Source of the DNA: a virus
Reading direction: 5' to 3' (one strand)
IMG/VR virus record: IMGVR_UViG_3300021425_000071
Location: 1-41,033 of that record
DNA length: 41,033 nt
A model generated the notes under the pieces. It searched no databases. It was not told the origin of the DNA and worked only from the letters and a program-made list of their open reading frames with translations. Below are positions 28,901 to 37,800 of the stretch, in pieces (the stretch's first letter is position 1; every line of letters begins with the position of its first letter). The position numbers and the translations under genes are program-made.

Positions 28901-31814
28901 ATGCAACACTATCGTCAGGTGAATAAATTTCTACGCCAGTTCCATCGGTACCTACAAGATAACGTGTATCATCGGTAGCTCTTAGTACTAAGTTTGTACC
29001 TTCGATGAATAGGTTGCCTGTTCCTGAATCTGCTATCCATGATGCTGTACCGCTGTGCCATATTTGTAGGTCTGCACTATCACCAAAACGTAATCTTGCT
29101 TCGTCCACAAAATTCATTCTGCTATTGGATGCATCCCATGTAACTTCTACAGTACCAGTACCATCTTCAATTGCAACGTCGCCTTGTACTCGAAGTGTAT
29201 CAGTATTGGCCTCACCTTCAATATCAACACCGATGTCTGTTGTAGTCAGTCGTGCAATATTACCGTTATCGCTGACGCCGTCGCCGGCAAAGAAAATACT
29301 AACGCTACCATCGTCGACTGCTGTAATATAATTGCTACCGTCTTGAGCTTCGATGTTGATGTTAGTACCTGATATGTTCAGATTACCAGCACCAGATTCT
29401 GCAATATATGAACTATTATCTGCGCTACTATGCCAGATCTGTAGATCTACACCATTACCAAATCTTGCTCGAGCATTATCATTCCAATCAAGTACTCGCG
29501 ATGCCGAATTCCACTCTAACGCAGCTTCGTTTGGACTAATTGCATCTGACTCAAACGTTGCGTTGGCTTGAACACGCAATGTATCGGTGTTTGCTTCGCC
29601 TTCAATGTCAACACCAAGGTTTGTAGTATCTAATCGCTGACTATTATTAAAGTAAAGAGTTACGCCATCATCTTGAATCGCACGAATTAGATTTTCGTTG
29701 CCAGCTGCATTTCTAACAATGAAGGTATTTGTATCTAAGTAGACATTACCGACGCCGGCAGTGTCTTGCATATATGTGTGAGATCCATCGTGGTGAATCT
29801 TAAAGTCGCCAGATGTACCAAACTCAAGATATGTGTTATCATCGAAGTTCATTGTATTTGACAATGATGTCCATTCGATGTTGTTAGCATTGAGTGTTGT
29901 TGTTATACCGTCTGTAGAACCATCGAAGCGAACATCGCCTTCAACACGTAGTGTATCAGTGTTGGCTTCACCATGAATCTCTACGCCGGGCACTTCACCG
30001 ACTTGTGAACCAGTCGTTTCTAATCTTGCTGTACCATTATTGTATAGTACAACTTCACTTGATCCGTCATTATTAGCAGTAATAAAGCTAACAGTGCCGG
30101 GCTCGTTAGTAAGATTGAATCCTTCGTGTACAAAGATGTTTAGATCTTTATCACCAGAAACAATAATACCATCGGTTCCGTCAGTGTAAATTTGGAAATT
30201 ATAATCGGCGATTGCTTCGCCGCCGGTATATGGATATGTGCCACCCATCAACAGCTTGTTATTGTCGAAGATGACAGTATTATCTTTTACTACAACATCG
30301 CCATCAACTTCAATACCATGTGTATTTGTAGATAGTCTTACGTTACCTTCGTAGTAAAGTTTGACAGTGCTATTGTCAGCAACATCTGCTGAGATATACA
30401 ATTCGCCGCCTGTCTCTGATTTCATTTCCACAATGTTGGAAATAACATTTAGATCAGTTCTGGCTCGAATATCTTGATTATCTGTATTAGAGTATGCACG
30501 ACCTGCAGCAGTATAGAACATCTCCCAGTCATCGCTATCACCGAATGTGGCTTTAACTGAATCACGGTAATTCCATACTTCGTTTGTTGCATCCCAATGA
30601 ACACTGTTCGAGTTTAAAGTATCGTTGTCAAAGTTTGCATCTTGACGTACACGCAATGTAGTCGTATTCGCTTCACCAAAGATTTCTACACCCGGAACTT
30701 CACCAGCCTGTGCACCGGTTGTTTCGAGGCGAGCAGTACCGTTATTATAAAGAACAACTTCGCTTGAGCCATCGTTATTAGCTGTGATGAAGTTTATCGT
30801 GCCGGGTTCATTTGTAAGATTGAATCCTTCATGAACAAAGATATTGAGATCTTTGTCACCAGATACAATAATACCGTCAGTGCCGTCTGTATAAATTTGA
30901 AAGTTATATGATGCAATATCCTGTGTGCCGTCATATGGATATGTGTTACCCATCATGATTCGGCCACCATCAAACATAACAAGATCGTCTTGTACAATGG
31001 CATCGCCTGTGACTACAATACCATGTGTGTTCGTGGCGAGTCTTTCGTTACCTTCATAGTATAGCTTGACTGTGCTGTTATCTGCAACGTCAGCTGAGAT
31101 ATAAAGTTCTGAGCCTATATCTGACTTCAGCTCAAAGTTGTCTGTGATAAAGTTGACGTCAGTATTTGCACGGATGTTCATATTCTCCGTGTTGACATAC
31201 ATTCGATTATCTGCATCAACAAATAAGAATTCTGCTTGTCCTGTACCGCCTACAACTTCTGAGCCTGCGTTCTTACCAAAGACAGCTCTTACGTTGTTAT
31301 TGAAACTAAGAATATTGTCTGCATCTTCCCAATGCATCTTTGGATTTGTGTTAGAACCACCGTTACCTACAAATAAGACATCATGCCGCGCTTCAATATT
31401 TTGCTCAACAATAAGACCATAAGTAGAATCGACATAGACCTCAACTGATTCATCTGTGTACGTGGTATTGGAAACGATGTATAATGTATCAGCAGTGATT
31501 GTATTAGAAGCATTATTCCATACACCACCTCTTAATCCACCAAAGTTACCATTGGCGAAAACATTATCGTCTGATCCATCATTTTCACCATCGTTCAATA
31601 CGACCATCGTATTAGCAGTAAATTGGCCAAATAGTGTAGCATTTCCAAATGTCATTGAACCGCCGGGAAGCGAGTTAGCCGTCATGACTGAGGTAATACT
31701 TGGCGCTGTATTTGCACCTCGCATAAGCAAGATTAGCTCATTGGTTTTTGTTAACCAATCACTAAATGTTGCATTTGCTGAATTTAATTCATCGAAACCT
31801 GAAAGTAGCGCCAT
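25926..31814 (-). CDS. Giant modular tail fibre (1962 residues)
   Basis: A long fibre with at least ten copies of a marine-phage shaft module: LTWDKSANTLNFDDNNFATF, then a strand such as LSIYHDGDHSFISDTGTGAL, then AVTLYFDNSQK and TNTGATLTG. Variants read LQIWHSGTASWIADSGTGN and MQLYNDGANSYITESGSGN. Two early modules (within 29930-31200) are near-identical in protein but differ at many synonymous sites. The C-terminal region switches to NTSASHFIGNGSQLTDLNGT and TTGTVDAARIDAELTSNTSG, a collagen-free trimeric fibre signature. It ends in a beta head: SMIDSFPIEQTRGYKYFVHG could be written MIDSFPIEQTRGYKYFV, then TRYGEVENGMGTVEVVPEL. It likely forms a long receptor-binding fibre. It is coupled by one-base overlaps to the genes on either side. 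Confidence 0.87.
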   Translation of the reverse strand: MALLSGFDELNSANATFSDWLTKTNELILLMRGANTAPSITSVMTANSLPGGSMTFGNATLFGQFTANTMVVLNDGENDGSDDNVFANGNFGGLRGGVWNNASNTITADTLYIVSNTTYTDESVEVYVDSTYGLIVEQNIEARHDVLFVGNGGSNTNPKMHWEDADNILSFNNNVRAVFGKNAGSEVVGGTGQAEFLFVDADNRMYVNTENMNIRANTDVNFITDNFELKSDIGSELYISADVADNSTVKLYYEGNERLATNTHGIVVTGDAIVQDDLVMFDGGRIMMGNTYPYDGTQDIASYNFQIYTDGTDGIIVSGDKDLNIFVHEGFNLTNEPGTINFITANNDGSSEVVLYNNGTARLETTGAQAGEVPGVEIFGEANTTTLRVRQDANFDNDTLNSNSVHWDATNEVWNYRDSVKATFGDSDDWEMFYTAAGRAYSNTDNQDIRARTDLNVISNIVEMKSETGGELYISADVADNSTVKLYYEGNVRLSTNTHGIEVDGDVVVKDNTVIFDNNKLLMGGTYPYTGGEAIADYNFQIYTDGTDGIIVSGDKDLNIFVHEGFNLTNEPGTVSFITANNDGSSEVVLYNNGTARLETTGSQVGEVPGVEIHGEANTDTLRVEGDVRFDGSTDGITTTLNANNIEWTSLSNTMNFDDNTYLEFGTSGDFKIHHDGSHTYMQDTAGVGNVYLDTNTFIVRNAAGNENLIRAIQDDGVTLYFNNSQRLDTTNLGVDIEGEANTDTLRVQANATFESDAISPNEAALEWNSASRVLDWNDNARARFGNGVDLQIWHSSADNSSYIAESGAGNLNISGTNINIEAQDGSNYITAVDDGSVSIFFAGDGVSDNGNIARLTTTDIGVDIEGEANTDTLRVQGDVAIEDGTGTVEVTWDASNSRMNFVDEARLRFGDSADLQIWHSGTASWIADSGTGNLFIEGTNLVLRATDDTRYLVGTDGTGVEIYSPDDSVALTANNNQIHITDLANTNTLRVRGTSLFENDISIEGSDSNEALDWDKSANTLNFNDDNYATFGTSSDLQLYHDGTNSFIKEQGTGQLNIDGSVVAIRDVSDGTTIAKFTDGAGADISYNGTVRMSTDDGGITVTGNTVADGFVAGDNEKLQLGNAQDLELYHDASDSRIDNKTGNLVIRNASNDADVIIQTDDGSGSQAVYFQADGSTGSVKLFHYGATKLTTTSIGVDLEGQANTDTLRVQSTSDFEGSINIQGSNDTDTLTWTKSSNTLNFDDNNFATFGNDSDLSIYHDGDHSFISDTGTGALRVLSNDIIFKDSANTETMARFVQNGAVTLYFDNSQKFITTNTGATLTGTLIADGVTVGDNEIIQLGTTMQLYNDGSTSYINETGSGSLTVQANNLILEDTGGDDFVTGVAGGTVRLYYAGAYKLETDLAGVNVNGSLDVSSALTVGGVTSLENDIDIQGSTGADTLTWDKSANTLNFDDNNFATFGTGADMSLYHNGTNSFIENTTGELFVKADGLTLRSTTNEDYLTADLDGGVTLYFNNSEKLATTNTGATLTGTLIADGVTVGDDEIIQLGTTMQLYNDGANSYITESGSGNFNLQANSVALENTDGGNYFTGVANGAAIMYHAGTARVSTTSSGASITGALGVTTNLTVTGSTSLNGTVDLGNAASDNIDFNGRVRTSIVPNANNTRDLGSSTLVWNDIYSGGAFSGNNGTFTGDLTVSGNTAITGNTSASHFIGNGSQLTDLNGTAITTGTVDAARIDAELTSNTSGTAATATQPAVTDSSTDTDFRVTFASNTGQFRDLYADSTFLYNPADNALYVDNLIVNTEITLPDNITAQTVSAVDFSVSNTATILNLEVTSLEANGVAFTGTGGDVTTTASTMIDSFPIEQTRGYKYFVHGEVTNDDTKGYAVEINVITTDTGADTKIFYTRYGEVENGMGTVEVVPELASNNTHIDLMATCPAATASAIHRFNVLKIETRDNGV
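29930..31200 (-). repeat. Old internal duplication in the giant fibre gene
   Basis: Two modules about 700 bases apart (approximately 30640-31200 and 29930-30490) encode nearly the same protein: ISADVADNSTVKLYYEGN, then QIYTDGTDGIIVSGDKDLNI, then FVHEGFNLTNEPGT. The DNA differs at many third positions (for example the two DNA versions of VSGDKDLNI), so the duplication is old and the protein is under purifying selection. Boundaries are approximate. Confidence 0.75.
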
Positions 31815-32005
31815 TATTTGATCCTAGCATTAAGTTCTTCTATGAGGGTCATAATCTTGGTCACCTGTGTTTCTAATTGAGTGATCCTATTCGACATGTC
31901 TCTTGCTTGTTTTAGTTTTTCGCGTTCTTGCTTAAATTTTTGATAATCTGTACTTGAATTATTTATATAAGTATTTTGATCAACCTTAGTCAATCCATCA
32001 TTCAT
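31814..32005 (-). CDS. Small coiled-coil protein
   Basis: A 63-residue protein, MNDGLTKVDQNTYINNSSTD followed by a charged helical part (FKQEREKLKQARDMSNRITQ, then LETQVTKIMTLIEELNARIK). Residues 23-63 show heptad-like spacing of Leu/Ile/Met/Val and are predicted to be a coiled coil. There is no transmembrane segment. It sits between two large structural genes with one-base overlaps at both ends, so an assembly or trimerisation helper or small baseplate component is likely. Function is not known. An exact TATAAATA lies inside it at 31960-31967, 145 bases before the giant fibre start. Confidence 0.75.
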   Translation of the reverse strand: MNDGLTKVDQNTYINNSSTDYQKFKQEREKLKQARDMSNRITQLETQVTKIMTLIEELNARIK

Positions 32006-34794
32006 TAGGCTGTAACTCCAATCAATCTAAAATCATCAACTCTTGGCGTAAGTTTTCTGTTTTCTGCCAATAAAACAATCTTAATGGCAACAGTGTTATA
32101 GTTATCATATGACTCGCCATTTGCACCAAAGTATCGAACAATGCCGTCATTCTGTGGATTATGGAAAGCTGTTTGCTCAGTTTCTAAAGTATCGATCTTG
32201 AAACCTGTACCAACAATACTATTATTACTGACCGTTTCATTAACAGTAATTTGATCATTACCGATATCGATATTTTGAATAGAATAAACACTATAATTAG
32301 TCGGGAACAATGGACTATATAACTTAATAGTTTGACCAACCGAGAATGCAGCTACGTTAGACGAAGATGAACCTGTGATCACGGCACTATCTAAAGTTGT
32401 CGTAAATTCACCGGCAGCAGTGTCTAATGTAGGTGGTGATGCAGGGAATGAGTACTCATATTCTCTGTAATCGTTAAGCGAACCGGCCGCACTAAATCCA
32501 TTTAAGTTACTAATTTGTTCTAGCTTTGTCCAGTATTTATCATCAAACTCAGCAGAATCACTAGAGTTTAATATCTTTGCATATACTTCGACATCAGTTT
32601 GTCGAGGCTTAAATGCGCTTAATATAACTCGTACGTCTTCAGCTTCTTGTCCATTAAAATCTAACTTCTTAGAAATATGCTTGGTCAATGCGTTACCATT
32701 ATTAGTGTGCTCATTAGTAGAATCATTGTTTATTTTAAATCTATGAGCAACAACCTGAAACTGACCAATATCCAATGAAGGAGCTTCGAATACCTTTGTA
32801 TTTGCACCTGTGTATGAGAAGTTCATTTTTAATACTGAAGACTTCGTATCAGTAGACGGATTATGCATATCAGTAGCGTCTAATACTTCAAGAGATTTTG
32901 ACATTACTAAGCCAGCATAATCGAGTTTGTTAGGACCATTTAGATACATTAATGGTGATGTCGTATCTAGAGAGAAGTTACCAGTACCTGATTCGATACT
33001 TCCTGAATCCAACTCTGAGAATTGGTGTGAAGTAGTAATCTTAAAATCATCAGGCATCTCACCGACAAATGATGGTCTAAATACACTTACATCCAATACG
33101 TCCAAGTAATCAATTACACCAGAATCTCGAGATTCTACACCTCGAATAGTATCACCGGGCGCAAATCGCATTGTATTATCTGCGAGGTATTGATCAATTG
33201 ATACAGATGAGTGTTCCAATCTTAAAAATTTAAAATCAAGATCGAAGTGATCAATCTGGCCAACGACTGTATTTCGTACAGTACCAGACATGCTTGTTTC
33301 AGCATACTCGTTGACATAAACACGGCGTGTGGTAGGTGTAAATGACGTCGCATCAACTGTAAATACTTGAACCTGTGTATCATCTACAGAACTCTCTACA
33401 ATAAGAACATCACCATCAAGCAGCGTAGAATAATCTCCAGTATTACCATTGTCAATGTACTTTCTACCAGCAACAATTGTAGCTGTACCTGTTAATGGCG
33501 TATTTTCTTTGTATACAACTTCGCCGGGCATCCATTCTGTGTCAGCCGCCGCTGTTAATTGTACAAATTCGTAATCGCCATTAATCATTTGTATACTAGT
33601 ATCGCCTACGGAATACTCTGCAACGTTAACTTTAAATTTGAGATCTAAGTCTTGATCTGGCTGCCATTTCTTTTCTCGACGAGTTACGCCAGAACCGGGC
33701 GTTGTAGATGTTCTCGCTGGATAGTAATCACCTTGATGACGCTTAGAAGAACCTGAAGATCGTCTTTCAGTCTTATCACCGTTTACAAGTAATAGATCAC
33801 CCTTTTGACTAAACCAGAATACATACTCTTCGCTTTCCGGAACAACAGCAATAGCATAAGACTTATTTGTTTCAACTGTAACTGGTGATTGAAAATCAAA
33901 TCGAGTACCAGTTGTAGCGAGTGGAGATGCATCGACATCGCGCCATTCAACGGTTGATACACCTTCTTGGAAAACTGAACCAACGCGTGGACTTCCATCT
34001 GCATTTGTTTCCATAAGTGATACTGTAATACCGGGCAATTCTGTACCAGATTTATTGGATCTTTTATTAGGCTTACGACGCAGATATAAAATTACGTCTG
34101 TAATATCTACATGCTTTGCTCCGCCAACTGACTTGGAATTGATATAGAATGTTTGATAAAATGTACCAGATACTTCTTGTGGCGATTTGATTTTCTTCTT
34201 ACGAATAGGTGGAAAGAAACACGGTATCAATACACCGGGCGGTAAAGCATTTGTACCTTTATTAACACCTTGATCAGCTACCGTTGATGATTCGTAATCA
34301 AACTTTACTTGTTTAATTTTGTCTGTTGTATACGGATTTGTAATTTGTCCAGCTTCAATCAAACAGACTCTGTCTCTACCTACGTCGTTTTCTTTTGTTC
34401 GCAACTTAAACTGTGACCAACAAGTACGAGTTGGCCTTTTAGTTTGTGGGTTAGCTGGTATATCGATTGCGTCTGAACCGAAAGGCAAACAGGAGAAAAC
34501 AATCTCGCCTTTTTCATCTGACTTTAGATACTCATATACACGATTACCAAACGGCCTTGGATTGTTTTTTATGGATTCCCCTATTGGTCTGGCTGTGTGT
34601 TGAATGTCTTCAAAATCACGGCCGGGAAAATTATCCAAGCATACCTTGTATCGTGTATTAGGCTTGCATCCACGGGCTTTAATAGCCATTTGTCGTGGAC
34701 GCATTGGCAGTCTAACAGCTTCCGGAAGAGCGAAGAAGTTATCATCCTTCCTCTTCAATCTTGCCATATTATTTCGTAAGCGTTTACGGGCCAT
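32005..34794 (-). CDS. Virion structural protein (baseplate/tail, marine T4-like type)
   Basis: A 929-residue structural protein. The N-terminus is basic (MARKRLRNNMARLKRKDDNF), followed by LPMRPRQMAIKARGCKPNTR and KVCLDNFPGRDFEDI, a tail-protein Ig-like start. A middle domain (about 200-350) reads GTFYQTFYINSKSVGGAKHV, ITDVILYLRRKPNKRS and VTVETNKSYAIAVVPESEEY, a jelly-roll pattern found repeatedly in phage baseplate and fibre proteins. The C-terminal part includes VAHRFKINNDS and EDVRVILSAFKPRQTDVEVY, with a final VAIKIVLLAENRKLTPRVDD. It has no enzyme motif. It lies between the huge baseplate protein and the coiled-coil protein, 15 bases after the former's stop with an AGAGA ribosome site. 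It may attach the fibres to the baseplate, by position only. Confidence 0.75.
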   Translation of the reverse strand: MARKRLRNNMARLKRKDDNFFALPEAVRLPMRPRQMAIKARGCKPNTRYKVCLDNFPGRDFEDIQHTARPIGESIKNNPRPFGNRVYEYLKSDEKGEIVFSCLPFGSDAIDIPANPQTKRPTRTCWSQFKLRTKENDVGRDRVCLIEAGQITNPYTTDKIKQVKFDYESSTVADQGVNKGTNALPPGVLIPCFFPPIRKKKIKSPQEVSGTFYQTFYINSKSVGGAKHVDITDVILYLRRKPNKRSNKSGTELPGITVSLMETNADGSPRVGSVFQEGVSTVEWRDVDASPLATTGTRFDFQSPVTVETNKSYAIAVVPESEEYVFWFSQKGDLLLVNGDKTERRSSGSSKRHQGDYYPARTSTTPGSGVTRREKKWQPDQDLDLKFKVNVAEYSVGDTSIQMINGDYEFVQLTAAADTEWMPGEVVYKENTPLTGTATIVAGRKYIDNGNTGDYSTLLDGDVLIVESSVDDTQVQVFTVDATSFTPTTRRVYVNEYAETSMSGTVRNTVVGQIDHFDLDFKFLRLEHSSVSIDQYLADNTMRFAPGDTIRGVESRDSGVIDYLDVLDVSVFRPSFVGEMPDDFKITTSHQFSELDSGSIESGTGNFSLDTTSPLMYLNGPNKLDYAGLVMSKSLEVLDATDMHNPSTDTKSSVLKMNFSYTGANTKVFEAPSLDIGQFQVVAHRFKINNDSTNEHTNNGNALTKHISKKLDFNGQEAEDVRVILSAFKPRQTDVEVYAKILNSSDSAEFDDKYWTKLEQISNLNGFSAAGSLNDYREYEYSFPASPPTLDTAAGEFTTTLDSAVITGSSSSNVAAFSVGQTIKLYSPLFPTNYSVYSIQNIDIGNDQITVNETVSNNSIVGTGFKIDTLETEQTAFHNPQNDGIVRYFGANGESYDNYNTVAIKIVLLAENRKLTPRVDDFRLIGVTA

Positions 34795-34809
34795 ATCTAT
34801 TTCTCTAAA

Positions 34810-37800
34810 TTACGTTGAACGTCCTAAGCGGAGTCGATTAAATGTAAACAACTTGTTGTGTACTACTAAATTGTTTGCTGTGTAAGTATTGTCATTGTCT
34901 ACTTTGAAGTTGTAAACTTTATCAGTAGAATTATACTTATCAATATTTACCACAATCTCAGAAGCAACTAAACTTTCAGGACCTGTGATAGAAACAATTT
35001 CATCACCTATTTCTAATTGACCAACATTTAGATCTGGGTGATGCTCATTTGATGTTACAGGGTTAACTGCTTTCCAACCTTCTGTAGTAAGTATTGGGTG
35101 ATAATCTGTAAGATGCAATCCATTGACATTAGCCATAGGTCGAAGATCTTCAGCAATATCATATACTTCATCAACAGTATTATGTACACCTTCTGCACCC
35201 ATCACTATATCGCCGACTTCAATATCTTCTACATTCTTGTAGCTATAGTCGTGCAACATAATTTTTGTTCCAGCTTGGAAACAACCAGAGCCAGCGCCAG
35301 TAAAGTTGTTTGGAGTGCTTACTGGTGGTGCAGCTGCTGGAGTTACGGGCACTGTTGGAACGATAGGCGGCGGAGTTATCTTAATGAAATCCAGTCGCTT
35401 ATCCGGAGATTGACCTGCGTGTATCGTATCATTCGGCCTTACCCATACGTCAGCCTCAACTGGCTCAGTCCTAATGATAGGCTCGGATGGCGCAGGTGGC
35501 GGCAACACTGGTGGCTGCGGTACCGGTGGCTTGACTGGTGGTTTCGGTGGAGGTACTGGCGCTGGAGTTGGATCGTTATCTTGAATTGTTATTAAGCAAG
35601 AACTTGAACCAACGGTAGCATTAGTTGCTCCAGTTAGATTTAGTCTAAACGTTTCAGCACTCTCATCTATTGTATCATCAGTAATTGGTATAGAAATATT
35701 AGTAGTAAGCTGACCGGCAGTAATAGTTGCTGTACCTGACGTCGGCGTAAAGTCGCTGCCAGATGTAGCACCACCACTTGTTGTTTGATAGTTAATAGTA
35801 ACGTTACTAGCAGAAATGCCCGAAAGAGTAATTGGTACGTTTAGTGTACCGCCTCCTTCGTTGATCGCACGAGATTTTGGTATCGATACAATTGGTGTAC
35901 TAGTTGTATCAGTGATTGAAACAACACCAACTGAATCTGTAATAGTACCTTGCGAAGCACTACTTATCGTAACGTTGAATGTTTGTGTACCTTCGTTTGA
36001 AACTCCATCGGCCAAAGCTTGCACTGAAATTTTTCCAGTTTGCTGGCCTTTTGGAATTCTTAGAGTTCCAGATTCGGCGACATAATCATTGCCGGCAGTA
36101 GCTGTGCCACCACCCATAGAATAATTAACCGTAGTATCTGAACGATTCTTTCTACTCAAGTAAACTTCAACTTCACCTGTTTCACCTTCTCTAATAACCG
36201 CATCACTAATTGTAATATTAGCAGGCGGTGGCGGCAACACCGGTGGTTTCGGTGGAGGTAATACAGGTGGCTCAGGTATAACAATTACCGGTGGTCGCAC
36301 TGGTGGGTGCACTACAACAGGATCTTTTGGTGGCGTTGGTTCTGGTATAATTACGCACCCATCATCGTTATCTGGTGGATCCATTGGTCCGCACACAACA
36401 GGTGGTGGACGAATAATTACTGGTGGCGGTAAAATTACACAAACCGGTGGTTTTACTGGTGGCGGTGGAGAATATCTGCATACTTCGACGTTATTAACAT
36501 CGGACTCAGAAACTCTAATATCACACTTACCAGTAGTTGAAGAACGCTTACCAGTGTAAACATACGTCGTCAAAGTTTTATCTGGAGTTTTACTACAAAC
36601 AGTCTTAGCCACTGTACCAGATGCAGGACACGCCGGCGTAACTGGTGGTTGTGGTGGTTCTGGCTCTGGTTGTGGTGGGTCTGGCTGTGGAGCCGGAGGA
36701 CCGCCGGGAGATCCAATTACTGGTGGTGGCAATATTGGCGGTAATTTAATAATTGGTTCAACATAACCACACTCTTTTGAGTTTCTTACGGTATCTTTTG
36801 TTGATCCATAATTGCCGTCTGCTCGATAAACGATCAAGTCTGTACCACTACACTTCTTATATAAGAATGTACCACGAGGCTTAGCTGGTGGTCGAACATT
36901 TACTTCGTTGGCTCCAGTATCAAATATCGGATCGGCACTTGTAATAGCCGGATATGTAATTTGGAAATTAAATACTGCATCACCCTTTAATGCTCTAACG
37001 GTGATATATGTGCCTTGTGTGTGATTATATGCAGCAGTTGCCTGATATGCACCAGTAAAGGTGTTATATGTAATAGAACCAGAATCAGTTGTAAATGTCA
37101 GCTGACCTGCTGAAGCCTTTGGAAGCGCCCATGGGTTAATATCTCTGCTGTATACAATATTCTTACTATTTTTTACAGGATAATTTTTTCGATACAACTC
37201 GCCATATTTGTTTGGAGTGATATCAGTAGGCGTCGATGAAGCTGAGCTCCACAATACAGTACCACTCTCAAATCCAGCTGTTGGCGGTGTCTTTGATTGA
37301 ATAATTTCAAAGCCAACTTTACCAGTTGGTACAAAAAATCTAACAAATATTAGTCTTTGCTTATTATCGCTAAATGTTGGTGCAACTACTGTTGCTTCTT
37401 CCCATACATTTTGCAATTGTGAATATGGAGCAGTAGAATCACCAATGCTCTTCATATTTCTGTTATTTGTAAATTTATCGCGATATCTAATTTTAGGCAA
37501 CTGAGGCTCAGGAACATATGGACCATAAGTGGCATACGCTTGATTCACAATCGTCTTACGCTTATATGGGAACTTAGCCTGTCCGCCATTTGCATAGATC
37601 TGAGAATTTTTATCTAACTTATATCGTAATGTACTGGTGCTTTTTGATGGCTGTAGTACATATTCGTAAATAGATGCATCGTACTCTGGCGAAGATAGAT
37701 TCGATAGATTAAAGTCTTCGAAATTATCAACAAAGAAACCAAACTTATATCTTTCCAATGATGAATCAATTGAACTCGGCATCTTGCGGTTCTTCACTGA

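Noticed and set aside
34810-35283. A splicing intein in the baseplate protein
   Set aside because: The residue after the terminal Asn is Lys and only 14 residues follow, so a normal splicing reaction is not expected. Hint/bacterial intein-like is the better description.
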